A stretch of 64,000 nucleotides of DNA. It comes from Bradyrhizobium sp. CCBAU 051011. GTDB taxonomy: Bacteria > Pseudomonadota > Alphaproteobacteria > Rhizobiales > Xanthobacteraceae. The notes under the pieces are model-generated. The model made no database searches, had not been told where the DNA came from, and saw only the letters and a list, made by a program, of their open reading frames with translations. The first letter of the stretch is position 1; each line of letters begins with the position of its first letter. The DNA is taken from the NCBI RefSeq assembly GCF_009930815.1, contig NZ_CP022222.1, positions 8,908,501-8,972,500 on the forward strand. The letters are read 5' to 3'. The translations under genes were made by a program, and so were the position numbers. Shown here piece after piece: positions 1 to 8,459 of the stretch.

Positions 1-199
1 TTCATGCGCTTACTCCGATCCAACAGCCGCTTCCTGGCATGTGCATCACCTGTTGCTTTCCAAGGAAGTCGCTGTCGGTCGCCTGAGGCGCGGTCCCGCG
101 GCCCAGCGCAAAGCTCTAGCTAAGCGGCAGAACCACATGACAACTTCCCATGTTGCCCTACGGCCGTCGCCGCAGCGAGTAAGCCAGATGGCCGAGGGG

Positions 200-706
200 T
201 CAGCCGGCCTTGAGGCACCAGCCGCGCGTGGCGTCCCGCTCGATCACCGTGGTGCGCATCCCGAACGGATCGGGCGTTACGCCGCGAATCCAAAGCTCTA
301 CGCGAGCGACGTCGATTGTGACGAATATGGCGCCCGAGTTATCCGGCCCGCCAGGAGCGAAGGCATCATAGGCGGGTTTCCAGCGTCTGCGGATCTCGGG
401 CTTATCCTCGACCAGACTGGCTTTCCCGGCGAGCGCGACAAAGGCATCGTCGGGATCGTGCTGGAAGATGACGGAGACGTGGCCGACACGACGCATGTCG
501 GCCACCTTGGACGAGCGAGCATCGGTGATGAAGCGGAGCGTCCAATCATCCTCGTCGGCATCGAGCGGCACCCGGCCCATCGGCCGGGCTCTGATACCAC
601 GCTCGACAGCGCTAGTGACCAGCCAGCAATAGCGCACCTTTCTGATTTTCTCGGCGGCGGCGCCAAGGAGCCGGTTCACGTCGGCAGCATTGTCCGGAAG
701 CGACAT
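200..706 (-). CDS. Pyridoxamine 5'-phosphate oxidase-family flavin protein
   Basis: A 168-residue cytosolic protein with the split-barrel pattern of the pyridoxamine 5'-phosphate oxidase-like/general stress protein 26 family. The N-terminal helix is followed by strands around VRYCWLVTSA, then WTLRFITDARSSKVADMRR (the usual phosphate/FMN-contacting segment) and HVSVIFQHDPDDAFVALAGKA. Members bind FMN, F420 or haem and reduce small substrates; the substrate cannot be read here. The length is normal for the family. It is the last gene of a minus-strand string that starts with a PadR regulator, 31 bp after an NTF2-like gene, so co-transcription is likely. I am confident of the fold and not of the reaction. 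Confidence 0.8.
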   Translation of the reverse strand: MSLPDNAADVNRLLGAAAEKIRKVRYCWLVTSAVERGIRARPMGRVPLDADEDDWTLRFITDARSSKVADMRRVGHVSVIFQHDPDDAFVALAGKASLVEDKPEIRRRWKPAYDAFAPGGPDNSGAIFVTIDVARVELWIRGVTPDPFGMRTTVIERDATRGWCLKAG

Positions 707-737
707 TGTCGACCCCTTCGGTTGGTTGCGCTCAGAC

Positions 738-1136
738 TCAGCTCGTTGCGCCGCTCGTGGCCAACTGCCGGCCCATCGCCTGGTGCAACGCGTTGATCGC
801 CTTCAGCGGTCGGACCATCACTTTGAAGTGGTTGATCCGATCTTCTGAATTCCAGCTAATGATGTCGACGGCGTTGATCGTCAAACCATCGATCCGAGTC
901 TCGAGCTCCAACACAGCCGATTGCTGACTGAACCAGCGGTTGACCCAGCGGAACTCCGGGCTGTTGAGCACCTGCACCGCTGCGACCAGGTATGCCTTGG
1001 TGATCGCGCGACCAACCTGCGGCGCATGCACGATCGGAGATTCGAATACCACGTCGTCGGCCAACAACTGGTCGAGCAGGTCGAAGTCACCGCTCTCTGC
1101 TATTTTTTCCCAGTACTCGCTTGCCAGTAGGGTCAT
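738..1136 (-). CDS. NTF2-like (SnoaL-type) small protein
   Basis: A 132-residue single-domain protein of the nuclear transport factor 2-like superfamily. The N-terminal helices (YWEKIAESGDFDLLDQLLAD) lead to DDVVFESPIVHAPQVGRAI, the usual cone-shaped pocket entrance, and then to alternating beta strands ending in INHFKVMVRPLKAINAL, typical of SnoaL-like polyketide cyclase or dehydratase relatives. The family includes isomerases, dehydratases and non-catalytic binding proteins, so the role stays open. It lies between a decayed enoyl-CoA hydratase fragment and a flavin-binding gene, all on the minus strand below PadR, which suggests a PadR-controlled detoxification or catabolic string. Confidence 0.75.
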   Translation of the reverse strand: MTLLASEYWEKIAESGDFDLLDQLLADDVVFESPIVHAPQVGRAITKAYLVAAVQVLNSPEFRWVNRWFSQQSAVLELETRIDGLTINAVDIISWNSEDRINHFKVMVRPLKAINALHQAMGRQLATSGATS

Positions 1137-1189
1137 GGCGTCTCCTTATCGCGGTTTCCCGCAGTTTGTGGGTGGATCAAGGATAAGGA

Positions 1190-1475
1190 TCGAGGTGTCG
1201 TGGCTGCCGCCCGTTCGGACCAAAGCGTTCGCAAAAGGCGACCGACTGAGGATTCACGCCCGCTTGGAGAGGAGTGCATAAAGTCGGTGAAGTTGTCCCC
1301 CTGTGGAAGCAACCACGAGAATCCGGACAGCAGGATCGGCCTCGGCTTTGCTATTCTCGATGGCTTCGAGCAGACCGTCGTACATCGACTCCGTGATGGC
1401 ATTCTTCTCGGGCCGATCGAAGCGCGCGCGAGCAATAGCCCCAGCACCTTCGAACTGGTATGCTCGTTGAGCATT
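1190..1475 (-). pseudogene. Enoyl-CoA hydratase fragment, frameshifted and truncated
   Basis: Only the N-terminal third of a crotonase-fold protein survives. One reading frame gives FEGAGAIARARFDRPEKN, AITESMYDGLLEAIENSKAE and ADPAVRILVVAST, the usual first strands and helix of enoyl-CoA hydratases. The match then moves to another frame, which gives GDNFTDFMHSSPSG and SSVGRLLRTL, matching the GDNF-T-(A/G)-x-DLxDF oxyanion-hole region. After that the similarity ends, and the conserved second oxyanion Gly region and the catalytic half are missing. It lies between the PadR gene and the NTF2-like gene, on the same strand, so it is a dead member of that string. An intact copy would be about 250 residues. 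Confidence 0.75.
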
Positions 1476-1491
1476 TGTGATCTCCTGACGG

Positions 1492-2076
1492 TTAGACGGT
1501 TGTCGGCTTTCGACCGCTAGGTATCGAGGTGACTGCGGCGCCTGACGACGTCGGGAGGCATTGCAGCGCCTCCTGGCACCATTCGATACAGGCCTCCTCG
1601 TAACGCAGGCCCATCCGAAGCCCGAGCAGCCGGCCAGTTTGCGACAGGCTGAGCGCCTTGCCGGAAAAATGTCGCTCTAAGATCGCTTTAAATCGATGAA
1701 GGCGATCGGCGTGCAGATCCAGCCGTTGCATCAGTTGCGCCCGCACTGCACTGATATCAACGTGCTCAAGCGCATAGAGGCGCACCAGCAGATCATCCTT
1801 GATCGGCGCTGGCGCACTCGGCCTTTGCGACCAGGTCTTCAGCGTGGCGAGACCGGATTGCGTGATTGTGTAGATGAGTTTGTTGGGTCGGCCACTTTGA
1901 ACGACTTCATGGACGTCAACGTGCCCTCTCTCCTTCAAGCGACCTAGCTCGCGGTAGATTTGCGGGTGGTCTGCCGTCCAGAAGAACCCGATCGACGCGT
2001 CAAAGGACTTCGCCAAGTCATAGCCGGACATCGGCTGTTGGGTGAGAAGCACGAGAATGGCGTCTGAAAGGGCCAT
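1492..2076 (-). CDS. PadR-family transcriptional regulator
   Basis: A 194-residue DNA-binding protein. The N-terminal winged helix is the PadR type (LSDAILVLLTQQPMSGYDLA, then IYRELGRLKERGHVDVHEV and the wing GRPNKLIYTITQSG). A C-terminal helical dimerisation domain follows (residues about 95-175), as in the long PadR/Vir class. PadR proteins usually repress detoxification or efflux genes and release DNA on binding phenolic or drug-like ligands. The gene heads a minus-strand string (hydratase remnant, NTF2-like, flavin protein) and is divergent from the RND efflux adaptor at 2381. A PadR-type inverted repeat lies in the shared upstream region, so it could control both directions. Confidence 0.9.
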   Translation of the reverse strand: MALSDAILVLLTQQPMSGYDLAKSFDASIGFFWTADHPQIYRELGRLKERGHVDVHEVVQSGRPNKLIYTITQSGLATLKTWSQRPSAPAPIKDDLLVRLYALEHVDISAVRAQLMQRLDLHADRLHRFKAILERHFSGKALSLSQTGRLLGLRMGLRYEEACIEWCQEALQCLPTSSGAAVTSIPSGRKPTTV

Positions 2077-2118
2077 GGTTCGATCCCGCGATGGGACCCA
2101 TATATGGACTAGTGTACG

Positions 2119-2136
2119 TATGTGTCAAGTTACATA
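2119..2136. promoter_or_regulatory. PadR-box-like inverted repeat
   Basis: The sequence TATGT-N8-ACATA is a perfect inverted repeat (arms at 2119-2123 and 2132-2136). It contains the ATGT-N8-ACAT pattern known for PadR-family operators. It lies about 45 bp upstream of the padR start and about 245 bp upstream of the efflux adaptor, in the only intergenic region (2077-2380) between the divergent genes. Autoregulation of padR is the simplest reading; control of the efflux operon from here is less certain. I see no other clear operator in the interval, although TTGACG at 2311 could be a -35 element. Confidence 0.55.
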
Positions 2137-2380
2137 TCAGGGAATCCTGGAACTTACGGGATCGGCTCATTTCCTTGGACAGCGTCCTTTCGGACCGCCG
2201 GTAAGACTGGCCTCATCGAAGCCCGGTTCCGGGCCGACACCATTCAGGCGGCTGCTGCTCCCGCGCGCTTTCGCCCAGGACATTACATAACGTTCACGCA
2301 CTAGTGTCTATTGACGATTATTAACATTTATCAGTGAGCACTCGATACTTCTCATCAGCGTCAGCACAAAGGAGTGTCTG

Positions 2381-3487
2381 ATGTTGGTCCAGTCGATTTT
2401 GTCGAGCTACTCCAGACTGTTAGTGGGGGCATTGCTGGCACTGCTGGCGGTTTTCTTGGCCGGCTGCTATGAGACGGTTGCCGAAAAAGTCGGGCCCTCT
2501 CGCCCGGTTCTGGTCGCCACCGCGCATTACGAGGCTGAGCAGCCTGAGCGCAGTTTTGTCGGCACAATCCGGCCGCGGGTCGAGGCCGACATGGGTTTTC
2601 GGGTGCCCGGCAAGGTGGCGAAGCGCCTTGTGGAAGTAGGCCAGACCGTCGATGTCGGCCAGCCGCTCGCGACCCTCGATGAGGTTGATCTGAAATTGCA
2701 GGCCGAACAGGCCGAGGCCGAATTCAGCGCCGCCACCGGGGTGCTGGCCCAGGCGGGCGCCGCCGAACAGCGCGCCAAGAATCTACGCGCCAAGGGCTGG
2801 ACCACCGATGCGCAGTTCGATCAAAGCCGCGCCGCCGCCGATGAGGCGCGTGCGCGGCTCAATCGCGCCGAGCGCTCGGTCAATCTCACCAAGAACTCGC
2901 TTTCCTACGCGACGCTGGTCGCCGACAGCCGCGGTGTCGTCACCGCCACCTTGATCGAGCCGGGTCAGGTCGTGGCCTCTGGCCAGACGGCCATTCGGGT
3001 CGCGCGCTTTGCCGAAAAGGAAGCCGTGGTCGCGATCCCGGAGACGCTGGTCGGCCGCGCCAAAGACGGCACGGCGAGCGTGACCCTATGGTCCGAGCCG
3101 AACCGGAAATACGCCGCGAAGCTGCGCGAGATCGCGCCCGCGGCCGATCCGGCCACGCGTACCTATCTTGCGAAATTCTCGCTGCCGGAAGCCGATGACA
3201 AGGTTTCGCTCGGCATGACGGCGACGCTGACACTCTCAGATCCTGCGACCCAGCGCGTCGCGCGGCTGCCATTGTCGGCGCTGTTCAACGAAGGCGGCAA
3301 TCCCTCGCTCTATGTCGTCGATGACCACGGCGACGTGACGCAGAGGCCGGTTGCCGTCAAGGCTTACGAAAGCAACGACGTCGTGATCACCGGCGGCGTC
3401 GACGAAGGCGCGAAGGTTGTCGCGCTTGGCGTGCAGAAGCTTGACGCCGCCCAGAAGGTGCGGGTTGTGTCGTCGCTGTCGTTCTGA
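2381..3487 (+). CDS. RND efflux periplasmic adaptor (membrane fusion) lipoprotein
   Basis: A 368-residue HlyD/AcrA-type adaptor that would join an inner-membrane RND pump to an outer-membrane channel. The N-terminus is a lipoprotein signal: a hydrophobic stretch followed by the lipobox LAGC with Cys29. The barrel-sandwich half MGFRVPGKVAKRLVEVGQTV, the coiled hairpin rich in Ala/Glu/Arg (about 100-160), the second lipoyl half (SRGVVTATLIEPGQVVASGQ) and the beta-barrel domain follow in order. The pump starts 126 bp downstream on the same strand, separated by a palindromic repeat, and a TetR gene follows. No outer-membrane factor gene is present nearby, so the pump would have to borrow one. Confidence 0.93.
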   Translation: MLVQSILSSYSRLLVGALLALLAVFLAGCYETVAEKVGPSRPVLVATAHYEAEQPERSFVGTIRPRVEADMGFRVPGKVAKRLVEVGQTVDVGQPLATLDEVDLKLQAEQAEAEFSAATGVLAQAGAAEQRAKNLRAKGWTTDAQFDQSRAAADEARARLNRAERSVNLTKNSLSYATLVADSRGVVTATLIEPGQVVASGQTAIRVARFAEKEAVVAIPETLVGRAKDGTASVTLWSEPNRKYAAKLREIAPAADPATRTYLAKFSLPEADDKVSLGMTATLTLSDPATQRVARLPLSALFNEGGNPSLYVVDDHGDVTQRPVAVKAYESNDVVITGGVDEGAKVVALGVQKLDAAQKVRVVSSLSF

Positions 3488-3504
3488 AGTCGAAAACCGT
3501 GTCC

Positions 3505-3586
3505 CGTCATTGCGAGGAGCAACGCGACGAAGCAATCCAGTAATTGCCGACTTAAGGCCTGGGTTGATCGCTTGGCTCGAATGACG
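3505..3586. repeat. Dispersed palindromic intergenic repeat, copy 1
   Basis: The left arm reads CGTCATTGCGAGGAGCAACG, then CGACGAAGCAATCCAG. The right arm is a decayed inverse ending in GGCTCGAATGACG. The whole can fold into a long imperfect hairpin. A second element with the same left and right arms lies at 7410-7488. It sits between the efflux adaptor and pump genes, so it would be transcribed within the operon, where such elements can act as mRNA stabilisers or attenuators. I recall this type of element as abundant in Bradyrhizobium and Rhodopseudomonas intergenic regions, but that is from memory. Confidence 0.7.
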
Positions 3587-3613
3587 ATCTCGGGATCATC
3601 GTTGGAGAGTGCG

Positions 3614-6600
3614 ATGAAACGCTTCAATCTTTCGGGCTGGGCGGTCAGTCATCCGGCGCTGATCCTGTTCCTGATGATTGTGCTCGGCGCGGCCGGCTTC
3701 TTCTCCTATCAGCGGCTCGGCCGTGCCGAGGATCCGTTCTTCACGGTGAAAGTGGTCAACGTCACCGTGATCTGGCCGGGCGCGACGTCAGCGGAAATGC
3801 AGACTCAGGTCGCCGATCCCATCGAGAAGAAACTGCAGGAATTGCCGTTCTTCGAGAAGGTTCAGACCTATTCCAAGCCGTCGTTCACGGCGATGCAGGT
3901 CACGTTCAGGGACTACACGTCTCCCAAGGACGTGCCGCACCTGTTCTACCTGCTGCGCAAGAAGTTGGACGATGTGCAGGGGCAACTGCCATCTGGCATC
4001 CTTGGCCCTGTCGTCAATGACGAATTCAGCGACGTCGACTCGATCCTTTATATGATGACCGGCGACGGCGCCGATTACGCCGAGCTGAAGAAGGCCGCGG
4101 AAGGCTTTCGTCAGCGGCTGCTGCGGGTGCCCGGGGTGAAGAAAGTCAACCTCTACGGCACCCAGGACGAGCGTATCTATGTCGAGTTCAGCCACGCCAA
4201 GCTTGCGACGCTGGGCGTCACACCGCAGGCGCTGTTCGACTCGCTTGCCAAGCAGAATAACGTCACCCCGGCCGGCACGGTCGAAACGTCGTCGCAGCGC
4301 GTGCCGCTGCGCGTCACCGGCGCGCTTGACGGCGTGAAAGCCGTTGCCGAAACCCCGGTTGAGAGCAATGGCCGCGTGTTCCGCTTGGGTGATATTGCAA
4401 CCGTAACGCATGGCTTCGTTGATCCGCCAACTTTCACGGTTCGCCAGGAAAGCAGGCCCGCGCTCGGCATCGGCATCGTTACCACCAAAGGCGCCAACAT
4501 CCTCGAGCTCGGCAAGGACGTCGAGAAGGCGACCGCGGACTTCATGAAGGCGGTGCCGCAGGGCATCGATGTCGAGCGGATCGCCGACCAGCCGAAGGTG
4601 GTCGAGCATGCGGTCGGCGAGTTCATGCACTCCTTCATCGAGGCACTGGCGATCGTGTTGTTCGTCTCGTTCGTGGCGCTTGGCTGGCGCACCGGCATTG
4701 TGGTCGCAACGTCGGTGCCGCTCGTGCTCGCGATCGTCTTCATCGTCATGAGCGCGATGTCGCTCGACCTGCACCGCATCACGCTGGGCGCGCTGATCAT
4801 CTCACTGGGATTGCTCGTCGACGACGCCATCATCGCGGTCGAAATGATGGTGGTGAAGATGGAGCAGGGCTGGGATCGCATCCGTGCCGCGTCCTTTGCC
4901 TGGGAATCCACGGCGTTTCCGATGCTGACTGGTACGCTGGTCACGGCAGCCGGGTTCCTGCCCATCGGCTTCGCCAACTCGGCGGTCGGCGAATATGCCG
5001 GCGGCATCTTCTGGATCGTCGCGATCGCGCTGGTCGCGTCCTGGTTCGTGGCCGTGATCTTCACGCCCTATATCGGCGTCAAGCTGCTGCCGAACATGAA
5101 GGTGCACCACACCCACGATCCGCATGCGATCTACGAGACGCGTCTCTATCGCGGCCTGCGCGCCGGGGTGCAGTGGTGCGTCAACCATCGCATCAAGGTG
5201 GTGGTGGCGACCGTTGGCGTGTTCTTCGCTTCCATCGTCGGTTTCGGCAACGTCCAGCAGCAGTTTTTCCCGCTCTCCGAGCGTCCCGAACTGTTCCTGC
5301 AGCTTCGCTTGCCGGAAGGCACCGCCTTCAACGTCACCGAGAAGGCGGTGAAGGACGCGGAGAAGCTGTTGGAAGGCGACAAGGACATTTCGACCTACAC
5401 GGCCTATGTCGGCCAGGGCTCGCCGCGCTTCTGGCTCGGCCTCAACCCGCAACTGCCGAACGAGGCCTTTGCCGAGATCGTGATCCTCTCCAAGGACGTC
5501 GAGGCGCGCGAGCGCGTCAAGGCCAAGATTGAGCACGCGGTCGCCAATGGTGCGATCAGCGAGGCACGCGTGCGCGTCGATCGCTTCAATTTCGGTCCGC
5601 CGGTCGGCTTTCCCGTCCAGTTCCGGGTCATTGGCCCCGACGCGGGCAAGGTGCGCGACATCGCCTACCAGGTGCGCGACGTCATGCGGCAGAACCCGAA
5701 TCTCAAGGACGTGCAGCTCGACTGGAACGAGCAGTCGCCCTATCTGAAGCTCGTCGTCGACCAGGACCGTGCCCGCGCGCTCGGCCTCACCCCGCAGGAC
5801 GTCTCGCAGGCGCTCGCCATGCTGATCTCCGGCGCGCCGGTGACGACTATCCGCGACGGCATCGAGAAGGTCGGCGTGGTCGCCCGCGCCGTGCCGTCCG
5901 AGCGGCTCGACCTCGGCCGCGTTGGCGATCTGACGATTACGTCGAGGAACGGAGTGGCTGTGCCGCTGCAGCAAATCGCAAAAATCGAATATGCGCATGA
6001 GGAGCCGATCCTGTGGCGGCGTAACCGCGACATGGCGATCACCGCGCGCTCCGACGTGGTCGACGGCGTGCAGGCGCCCGACGTCACCAACCAGATCTCG
6101 CCCAAGCTGCAGGAGATCCGTAACCATCTCGAGCCGGCCTACCGGATCGAGCCGGGCGGCGCGTTCGAGGAATCGGCCAAAGGTAACGCCTCGATCTTCA
6201 TCCTCTTCCCGATGATGGTCATGGTGATGTTGACGCTGCTGATGATCCAGCTGCAGAGCTTCTCGCGCCTGTTCCTGGTCTTCCTCACCGCTCCGCTCGG
6301 CATCGTCGGCGCCTCGCTCGGGTTGAACGTCGCCAACCAGCCCTTCGGCTTCGTGGCGCTGCTCGGACTGATCGCGCTGGCCGGGATGATCATGCGCAAC
6401 GCGGTAATCCTCGTCGACCAGATCGAAACCGACGTCTCCCACGGCCTGACCCGCAAGCAAGCCATCGTCGAGGCCACCGTCCGGCGCGCCCGCCCGGTGG
6501 TGCTGACGGCGCTGGCCGCGATCCTGGCGATGATCCCACTGTCGCGTTCGGCGTTCTGGGGCCCGATGGCGATCACCATCATGGGCGGCTTGTTCGTTGC

Positions 6601-6754
6601 AACCTTCCTGACCCTGCTGTACCTGCCGGGCCTTTATGCCCTGTGGTTCCGCAAGAGCCTGGAGGAAAGCGGCACGGGTGAAGAGGCTGCTTCCGCAAGG
6701 CTGCATGACGGGAATGCACGCCCGGCAATTCCGCTTGCTGAAGCGGCTGAATAA
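3614..6754 (+). CDS. RND-family multidrug efflux pump, inner-membrane subunit
   Basis: A proton-driven RND (AcrB/HAE1-like) transporter of about 1046 residues, the usual length. The N-terminal membrane helix (PALILFLMIVLGAAGFFSYQ) is followed by a large periplasmic porter domain, then helices 2-6, a second porter domain and the last six helices. The TM4 motif GLLVDDAIIAVEMM carries the paired Asp residues needed for proton relay, and the C-terminal half has the matching GMIMRNAVILVDQIE. I chose the ATG at 3614, which has GGAGAG upstream; an in-frame ATG at 3572 would add 14 residues read from the repeat. It follows its adaptor and precedes a TetR gene. Confidence 0.94.
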   Translation: MKRFNLSGWAVSHPALILFLMIVLGAAGFFSYQRLGRAEDPFFTVKVVNVTVIWPGATSAEMQTQVADPIEKKLQELPFFEKVQTYSKPSFTAMQVTFRDYTSPKDVPHLFYLLRKKLDDVQGQLPSGILGPVVNDEFSDVDSILYMMTGDGADYAELKKAAEGFRQRLLRVPGVKKVNLYGTQDERIYVEFSHAKLATLGVTPQALFDSLAKQNNVTPAGTVETSSQRVPLRVTGALDGVKAVAETPVESNGRVFRLGDIATVTHGFVDPPTFTVRQESRPALGIGIVTTKGANILELGKDVEKATADFMKAVPQGIDVERIADQPKVVEHAVGEFMHSFIEALAIVLFVSFVALGWRTGIVVATSVPLVLAIVFIVMSAMSLDLHRITLGALIISLGLLVDDAIIAVEMMVVKMEQGWDRIRAASFAWESTAFPMLTGTLVTAAGFLPIGFANSAVGEYAGGIFWIVAIALVASWFVAVIFTPYIGVKLLPNMKVHHTHDPHAIYETRLYRGLRAGVQWCVNHRIKVVVATVGVFFASIVGFGNVQQQFFPLSERPELFLQLRLPEGTAFNVTEKAVKDAEKLLEGDKDISTYTAYVGQGSPRFWLGLNPQLPNEAFAEIVILSKDVEARERVKAKIEHAVANGAISEARVRVDRFNFGPPVGFPVQFRVIGPDAGKVRDIAYQVRDVMRQNPNLKDVQLDWNEQSPYLKLVVDQDRARALGLTPQDVSQALAMLISGAPVTTIRDGIEKVGVVARAVPSERLDLGRVGDLTITSRNGVAVPLQQIAKIEYAHEEPILWRRNRDMAITARSDVVDGVQAPDVTNQISPKLQEIRNHLEPAYRIEPGGAFEESAKGNASIFILFPMMVMVMLTLLMIQLQSFSRLFLVFLTAPLGIVGASLGLNVANQPFGFVALLGLIALAGMIMRNAVILVDQIETDVSHGLTRKQAIVEATVRRARPVVLTALAAILAMIPLSRSAFWGPMAITIMGGLFVATFLTLLYLPGLYALWFRKSLEESGTGEEAASARLHDGNARPAIPLAEAAE

Positions 6755-6787
6755 TTGAACATTGAAGACAAATCTGAGTCCTGACAC

Positions 6788-7408
6788 ATGACGCTGGTTT
6801 CGGAACATATCGAAAGCGACACCCGGGAGCGGATTCTCGTGGTGGCGGAGCGTTTGTTTCGCGAAATCGGCTATCAGAAAACCACCGTCGCCGACATCGC
6901 CAAAGAGCTGCGTATGAGCCCGGCCAACGTCTATCGCTTCTTCGATTCGAAGAAGGCGATTAACGAGGGCGTCGCGCGCGGCCTGATGGGCGAAGTCGAA
7001 GACGCCGCCCACGCTATCGTGATCAGGTCGGGCTCAGCGGCCGATCGGCTGCGCGAGCTGTTGACCACCGTTCATCGCATGAACTCGGAACGCTATGTCG
7101 GTGATTCCAAGCTGCACGAGATGGTGGCGATCGCGATGGAGGAGAGCTGGGACGTATGCGTGGCGCACATGCAAATCATCACCGAGAGCATCGTCGGCAT
7201 TATCGCCCAGGGCGTCGCGTCGGGTGAATTCGAGGCTCCGGACGTGCCGCTCGCGGCGGGATGCACCTGCACCGCGATGATGCGCTTCTTCCATCCGCAG
7301 ATGATCGCGCAGTGCGCCACCAAGCCGGGGCCGTCGATCAACCAGATGATCGACTTTATCCTCGCGAGCCTCGCTTCGCGTGCGAAAGGGACAGGCGGGG
7401 CGAACTAG
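6788..7408 (+). CDS. TetR-family transcriptional regulator
   Basis: A 206-residue repressor with an N-terminal TetR helix-turn-helix (ILVVAERLFREIGYQKTTVA, then DIAKELRMSPANVYRFFDSK, about residues 16-57) and a helical ligand-binding C-terminal domain. It begins 33 bp after the RND pump in the same direction, the common layout for a local efflux repressor, so it probably senses a pump substrate and represses the adaptor-pump-tetR operon. The likely operator would lie upstream of the adaptor, where TATCAGTGAGCACTCGATA (starting near 2329) forms an imperfect palindrome. That operator assignment is a guess. Confidence 0.9.
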   Translation: MTLVSEHIESDTRERILVVAERLFREIGYQKTTVADIAKELRMSPANVYRFFDSKKAINEGVARGLMGEVEDAAHAIVIRSGSAADRLRELLTTVHRMNSERYVGDSKLHEMVAIAMEESWDVCVAHMQIITESIVGIIAQGVASGEFEAPDVPLAAGCTCTAMMRFFHPQMIAQCATKPGPSINQMIDFILASLASRAKGTGGAN

Positions 7409-7409
7409 C

Positions 7410-7488
7410 ATTGCGGGGAGCGCGGCGGACGAAACAATCCAGCCTTCTATCGCAGCTCTCTGGATTGCCTCGCTGCGTTCGCAATGAT
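7410..7488. repeat. Dispersed palindromic intergenic repeat, copy 2
   Basis: The left arm ATTGCGGGGAGCGCGGCGGA is followed by ACAATCCAG; the right arm has CTGGATTGC and ends CGTTCGCAATGAT. The inner arms CAATCCAG and CTGGATTG are perfectly complementary. It shares both arms with the element at 3505-3586. It starts 2 bp after the tetR stop, so it may act as a transcript end or stabiliser for the efflux operon. The two copies flank the pump-tetR segment. I see no gene between it and the VOC gene at 7698. Confidence 0.7.
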
Positions 7489-7697
7489 GTAGGGCCTCGC
7501 GAGAGCGCGTGCGACGGCTCTTTGGGAGCTCCTGCATCGGGAGCCAATCACAGCGCGAACTCGCGAATTGAAAGGGCTCGATTTGCGCCATGCGGTCGAG
7601 CGCTGGCGCGTGTTCTGGAAGGGGGAACTGGCCGGGCCGTGAAGCGCCCGCGGCGGCGTCGCCTCGAACGTCTCGAACAATCGCAAGGAGGACCATC

Positions 7698-8099
7698 ATG
7701 AGCAAAATGAACTCTGTCGTTCACTTCGAAATGCCCTACGACGACCGCGAGCGCATGGCGAAGTTCTACCAAAACGTATTTGGCTGGCAGACACAGATGT
7801 TTGGGGAGGAGATGGGAAACTATGTCCTTGCCACCACAACCGAAACGGACGAGAGTGGGCCTAAGAAGCCAGGCGCGATCAATGGTGGCTTCTTCCCGAA
7901 AAAGCCCGACTGGCCGGCGCAATATCCTTCGCTCGTCATCGCGGTCGATGACATTCAGGCCGCGATGAGGCAAGTGACTGATGCCGGTGGCACGGTACTG
8001 GGTGAGCCGTTGGAGATTCCGGGCGTGGGCCAGTACGTCTCATTCTTTGACACGGAGGGCAACCGCGTAAGCATGCTTCAGCCCATTCCGCGCAATTAA
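7698..8099 (+). CDS. VOC-superfamily (glyoxalase/bleomycin-resistance-like) protein
   Basis: A 133-residue protein with the paired beta-alpha-beta-beta-beta modules of the vicinal oxygen chelate fold. Module one is MNSVVHFEMPYDDRERMAKF and YQNVFGWQTQMF; module two is SLVIAVDDIQAAMRQVTDAG, ending with FFDTEGNRVSMLQP, where the Glu is in the usual metal-ligand position. The start is the ATG at 7698, preceded by AAGGAGG. Relatives include glyoxalases, dioxygenases and resistance proteins, and the substrate cannot be told. It is similar in type to the VOC genes at 9584 and 14460, but the three are not close copies. Confidence 0.85.
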   Translation: MSKMNSVVHFEMPYDDRERMAKFYQNVFGWQTQMFGEEMGNYVLATTTETDESGPKKPGAINGGFFPKKPDWPAQYPSLVIAVDDIQAAMRQVTDAGGTVLGEPLEIPGVGQYVSFFDTEGNRVSMLQPIPRN

Positions 8100-8459
8100 C
8101 ATGCCCCCCGAAGACGGAATAGGGAGGAGGAAAGAGAGGTCGATGCCCAAGGCGTTCCTGTTGCGCGCCCTGAGGTGATTGAATGACGTTTGATGTCCGC
8201 TTCGGGTCTTGGTCGTGTGAAAACTCCAGCGCCCGCCGCGCACTTAGAAACATCTCGACCGCGTGGGAAAAGGAGTGCGTGGAATGGGCACCATAAACCT
8301 GCGGGCGGAGGACCTGTCGGCGGCGGCTCTGAGTGCACCCGCCGCGATCAGCCGACGACCAACATGTTTCGATGGAATGTTCTTGTCTTGAAAGAACACG
8401 ACTTCGGCCCGATACTGGATCGAGGTCCTTGGCTATCATAGCAATCCGAGGAGGCAATC
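8100..8459 (+). other. Intergenic stretch without a supported gene
   Basis: About 360 bases between the VOC gene and the next small gene. The open frames on either strand show no codon pattern, ribosome site or family similarity that I can recognise. The only clear signal is the GAGGAGG ribosome-binding site just upstream of 8460. Confidence 0.5.

Noticed and set aside
3788..4774. Minus-strand open frame of 328 codons inside the pump gene
   Set aside because: It has no ribosome site or family similarity and is a mirror of the pump codons.
4802..7012. Long open frame (736 codons) on the minus strand across the RND pump gene
   Set aside because: It is antisense to a clear RND pump and has low-complexity Asp/His/Arg-rich composition typical of a shadow of GC-rich coding DNA.
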